Below are positions 6,722 through 8,677 of a stretch of 8,677 nt of DNA, in pieces (positions within the stretch are counted from its first letter, which is position 1; each line of letters begins with the position of its first letter). Source of the DNA: JBCBWG01 sp964579305 (lineage in GTDB: Bacteria > Pseudomonadota > Alphaproteobacteria > Rhizobiales > Hyphomicrobiaceae); the NCBI GenBank assembly GCA_964579305.1, contig CAZOGY010000139.1, positions 1-8,677 on the forward strand, read 5' to 3'. The position numbers and the translations under genes were made by a program. The notes beneath the pieces are model-generated. The model was not told where the DNA came from. It saw only the letters and a list, made by a program, of their open reading frames with translations, and searched no databases.

Positions 6722-6811
6722 ACGCGGCCGATCGCACGGACAAGCCAGCGCAGCCGGCGCTACGGATAGACAGGATTGAAGCCCGCGGTCCGGTGGATTT
6801 GCAGGCTGAGC

Positions 6812-6816
6812 GGAGA
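6812..6816 (+). promoter_or_regulatory. Ribosome binding site of the P450 gene
   Basis: GGAGA lies 7 nt before the ATG at 6824. It fixes the start there rather than at an in-frame TTG at 6776, which has no comparable site. Confidence 0.75.
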
Positions 6817-6823
6817 CCGACCC

Positions 6824-8188
6824 ATGAATGCGATCCCAACCCACGTCGACAAACTCGGTGACGCGTCATCGGTCTGGTTCAAGCTGACCCCGCTGCTGAA
6901 AGCCAGCGGCGCCGCCAATCCGATGACGATCCTGATGCAGATGGGTAAGCGCTACGGCGGCGTGGTGCCCATCAACATGGGCGACCAGCGCGTCGTGTTG
7001 CTCTTCGAACCGGAGCACTTCAAACGCGTTTTGGTCGCCAACGCCGACAATTACATCAAGTATTTCGACGGCTTGCGCCCGATTTTCGGTAAGTCGATGA
7101 TTACCCACGACGGCGCGGTCTGGCAAAAGATCCGCATGCCGCAGCAGCCGGCATTTCACCCGGATGCATTTGCCGACTACATCCCGTATTTCAACCAGGC
7201 CATCGATATCAAGATGAAAACCTGGGAGGAGAAAGCGAAGTCCGGCGAAGCGTTTGAAATGGTGGAGCAGACGTGGACGCTGGCTGCGGACATGATTTGC
7301 AAGGCGCTTTTTGACCGGGACATGCCTTTCAATCCGCATTTTGTATTCAAGTGCGTGAAAACCTACACCGACGTGTCCGAACACAAGTCCGTACGCCTGA
7401 GAAAGACGTCGGGCGAAGAGTTTGAATTGGCCGCTGAAGACACCGCCAAGGCCGTCGACGCTTGGATCAGCGTGCCGCCTGCCGTGATCGCGGCTGACCC
7501 GCGCGAGGAGCGCGAACGCACACTCCTGAAAATGATCCAAGCCGCCGCCGCTGATCCCGACGTTCCTGAATTCGACGAGCAGCAGGCCATCGACGAGATC
7601 AAGCAATACCTTTGGGCCGGCACCGAGACGACCGCGCTGACGCTTGCCTGGGCCATGTATCTGAGTTCGCAACACCCTGGCGTTGCTGACCGCATCCGCA
7701 AAGAAGGTGAAGACGTCTACGGTGACCGCGAACCAAATGCACAGGACTATTCCGCATTGGCCTATACGCGTGCGGTCATTCAGGAGACCATGCGCATTTA
7801 CCCGCCGGTTTGGGGGCTGATCCGCGTTGCCGATGGTGACGACGAAATCGGCGGCAAGGAGATCAAGAAGGGCGACAGGATCGTGCTATTCTCCTATGGC
7901 GCACATCACGACGAACGTTTTTGGGAAGCGCCTGAGGAATTCCGCCCCGAACGCTGGATGGGCGACGCCGCGAAAAAGCGCGTCAAGTACTCCTACTTGC
8001 CGTTCGGAGCCGGCAAGCGCTCTTGCATTGGCGGCGCCATGAGCCAGGTTGAGAATACGCTCGCGCTGTCCAAGCTTTTGCGGCGTTTTGAACCCGAATA
8101 TGTTGGCCAAACCCCGGCTGGGATCAACGCCACTGTGACGTTGACGCCGAAAGGCGGGCTCATGTTCAAAGTCCACGAACGCGCTTGA
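6824..8188 (+). CDS. Cytochrome P450 monooxygenase
   Basis: This 454-aa protein is a complete haem-thiolate monooxygenase. It shows the I-helix oxygen-activation motif AGTETT (265-270, with the acid-alcohol pair Glu268-Thr269), the K-helix ETMR (Glu321, Arg324), the FRPERW segment (373-378) and the haem-binding loop FGAGKRSCIGG (394-404) with Cys401 as the axial ligand. No signal peptide or N-terminal membrane anchor is visible, so it is probably soluble. The motif wording is closer to the CYP102/CYP4/CYP110-like clan, which often acts on fatty acids or alkyl chains, than to the CYP101 type, but substrate and family number are inference only. There is no fused reductase domain and no ferredoxin or ferredoxin reductase gene in the window, so electrons must come from elsewhere. 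The start is set by a GGAGA ribosome binding site. A small gene follows 75 nt downstream on the same strand and may be co-transcribed. Confidence 0.96.
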   Translation: MNAIPTHVDKLGDASSVWFKLTPLLKASGAANPMTILMQMGKRYGGVVPINMGDQRVVLLFEPEHFKRVLVANADNYIKYFDGLRPIFGKSMITHDGAVWQKIRMPQQPAFHPDAFADYIPYFNQAIDIKMKTWEEKAKSGEAFEMVEQTWTLAADMICKALFDRDMPFNPHFVFKCVKTYTDVSEHKSVRLRKTSGEEFELAAEDTAKAVDAWISVPPAVIAADPREERERTLLKMIQAAAADPDVPEFDEQQAIDEIKQYLWAGTETTALTLAWAMYLSSQHPGVADRIRKEGEDVYGDREPNAQDYSALAYTRAVIQETMRIYPPVWGLIRVADGDDEIGGKEIKKGDRIVLFSYGAHHDERFWEAPEEFRPERWMGDAAKKRVKYSYLPFGAGKRSCIGGAMSQVENTLALSKLLRRFEPEYVGQTPAGINATVTLTPKGGLMFKVHERA

Positions 8189-8263
8189 GGCCCACGCACC
8201 ATAATCGCCGGACATAAGAGCGGATCAGGGTCAATCCACGCATAAGGCACGATGGAGCGCATC

Positions 8264-8635
8264 ATGGAAGCCGATGAACTCATCGCCGTCTGGCGCGCTC
8301 TTCTCATTAATCCCAATGCGCGTTGGGCATTATTTGAGAACGGCACTTGCGTTGTGGTGACCGACGACACCGCCGAAGATATCGCCGCATATGCACGGGA
8401 CCTGCTCGCCGAATGGGGACCGGTCCATGCTGGCACGTCATCTGGCGATTTCAATATCGTGACATTACAGGATGCGCCGGGCTGGGTCGTTACATGCCAC
8501 CACCCCGACATTCTCACCTATGTTAACCCCGACGATCTGGCCGAGGATTGGACCGAGCTTTCGGTGGGCCTACAGGGCCGCTCAAAACGCGACCACGATG
8601 CCGAGACTTTGCGCATAATTCACACGCAGTCTTAA
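8264..8635 (+). CDS. Small conserved-looking hypothetical protein
   Basis: I do not recognise a named family. The 123-aa product is soluble and acidic, with no signal peptide or transmembrane helix. It begins with an amphipathic helix MEADELIAVWRALL (1-14), then a strand-like ARWALFENGTCVVVTDD, a helix (about 37-51), WGPVHAGTSSGDFN (51-64) and GWVVTCHHPDILTYV (73-87). The strong mix of strands, helices and aromatic residues and the normal codon pattern argue that it is a real gene. The tail after about residue 100 is polar. The start is ambiguous: the ATG at 8264 has GGAG 6 nt upstream, while the ATG at 8252, four codons earlier, has only AAGG 4 nt upstream. It follows the P450 gene on the same strand, so co-transcription is possible, but a shared role is unproven. 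Confidence 0.75.
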   Translation: MEADELIAVWRALLINPNARWALFENGTCVVVTDDTAEDIAAYARDLLAEWGPVHAGTSSGDFNIVTLQDAPGWVVTCHHPDILTYVNPDDLAEDWTELSVGLQGRSKRDHDAETLRIIHTQS

Positions 8636-8647
8636 AGCGACATCCCC

Positions 8648-8677
8648 TCAAAAGTCCGTCAGCGCAATCGCAAAGCG
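8648..8677 (-). CDS. Possible C-terminus of a leftward gene, cut by the window edge
   Basis: On the minus strand a frame enters from the right edge, reads RFAIALTDF and ends at TGA (8648-8650). It would converge on the small gene ending at 8635, with a 12-nt gap. Nine codons are too few to identify a product or to rule out chance. Confidence 0.2.
   Translation of the reverse strand, partial: RFAIALTDF

Larger units (their letters stand above)
6510..6823. promoter_or_regulatory. Non-coding region upstream of the P450 gene
   Basis: This 314-bp stretch holds no credible gene; the short open frames across it are shadows. It should contain the end of the purN transcript and the P450 promoter. 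No intrinsic terminator is obvious after purN. In the right half I see a sigma-54-like match (6661-6676), a dyad GTGAC-N6-GTCAC (6685-6700) and a second dyad GATCA-A-TGATC (6711-6721). The clustering of these suggests a regulated promoter, but each is weak on its own. Confidence 0.5.

Noticed and set aside
6866..7675. Long leftward open frame of 269 codons inside the P450 gene
   Set aside because: It is a GC-driven shadow: the P450 frame on the other strand has all its catalytic motifs, and the antisense translation shows none.

Overview
The window looks like a chromosomal housekeeping segment from an alphaproteobacterium, probably of the order Hyphomicrobiales or close to it. The grounds are a HdaA-type DnaA homologue next to an AI-2E/PerM-family membrane protein, a DUF2066 lipo/periplasmic-type protein divergent from purM, purN nearby, moderately high GC, and a long palindromic intergenic element whose GAGCAT...ATGCTC ends resemble repeats common in that order. 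No rRNA, tRNA, CRISPR array, transposase or phage gene is visible.

Layout. The left third (about 68-3427) is a leftward block: a DUF2066 exported protein, then a 235-bp gap, then an AI-2E-family permease, whose stop overlaps the GTG start of hdaA by 4 nt. purM (3648-4721) runs rightward from a 220-bp divergent intergenic region. After purM come two inverted repeats (4799-4839 and 4864-4923). Next is a leftward gene for a small two-helix membrane protein with a PH-like C-terminal domain (4934-5605). purN (5796-6509) then runs rightward. A 314-bp non-coding stretch with operator-like dyads and a weak sigma-54-like match precedes a cytochrome P450 gene (6824-8188). A small uncharacterised acidic protein follows on the same strand (8264-8635). 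The last 30 bases could be the C-terminus of a leftward gene cut by the window edge.

How the genes work together. purM and purN encode the fifth and third steps of de novo purine synthesis. They are usually adjacent or overlapping in this group, but here a leftward gene and palindromic DNA separate them, so they need separate promoters. HdaA is the regulator that inactivates DnaA after replication initiation, and its co-translation with the permease looks like a conserved chromosomal arrangement rather than a functional pathway. The P450 is intact but has no electron-transfer partner in the window, so its substrate cannot be inferred.

I did not find a convincing new biological system. The items most worth a second look are the 60-nt palindrome, the split purM/purN pair with its PH-like membrane protein, and the orphan P450 with its small downstream partner. 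Functional calls rest on motifs read by eye; no searches were run.
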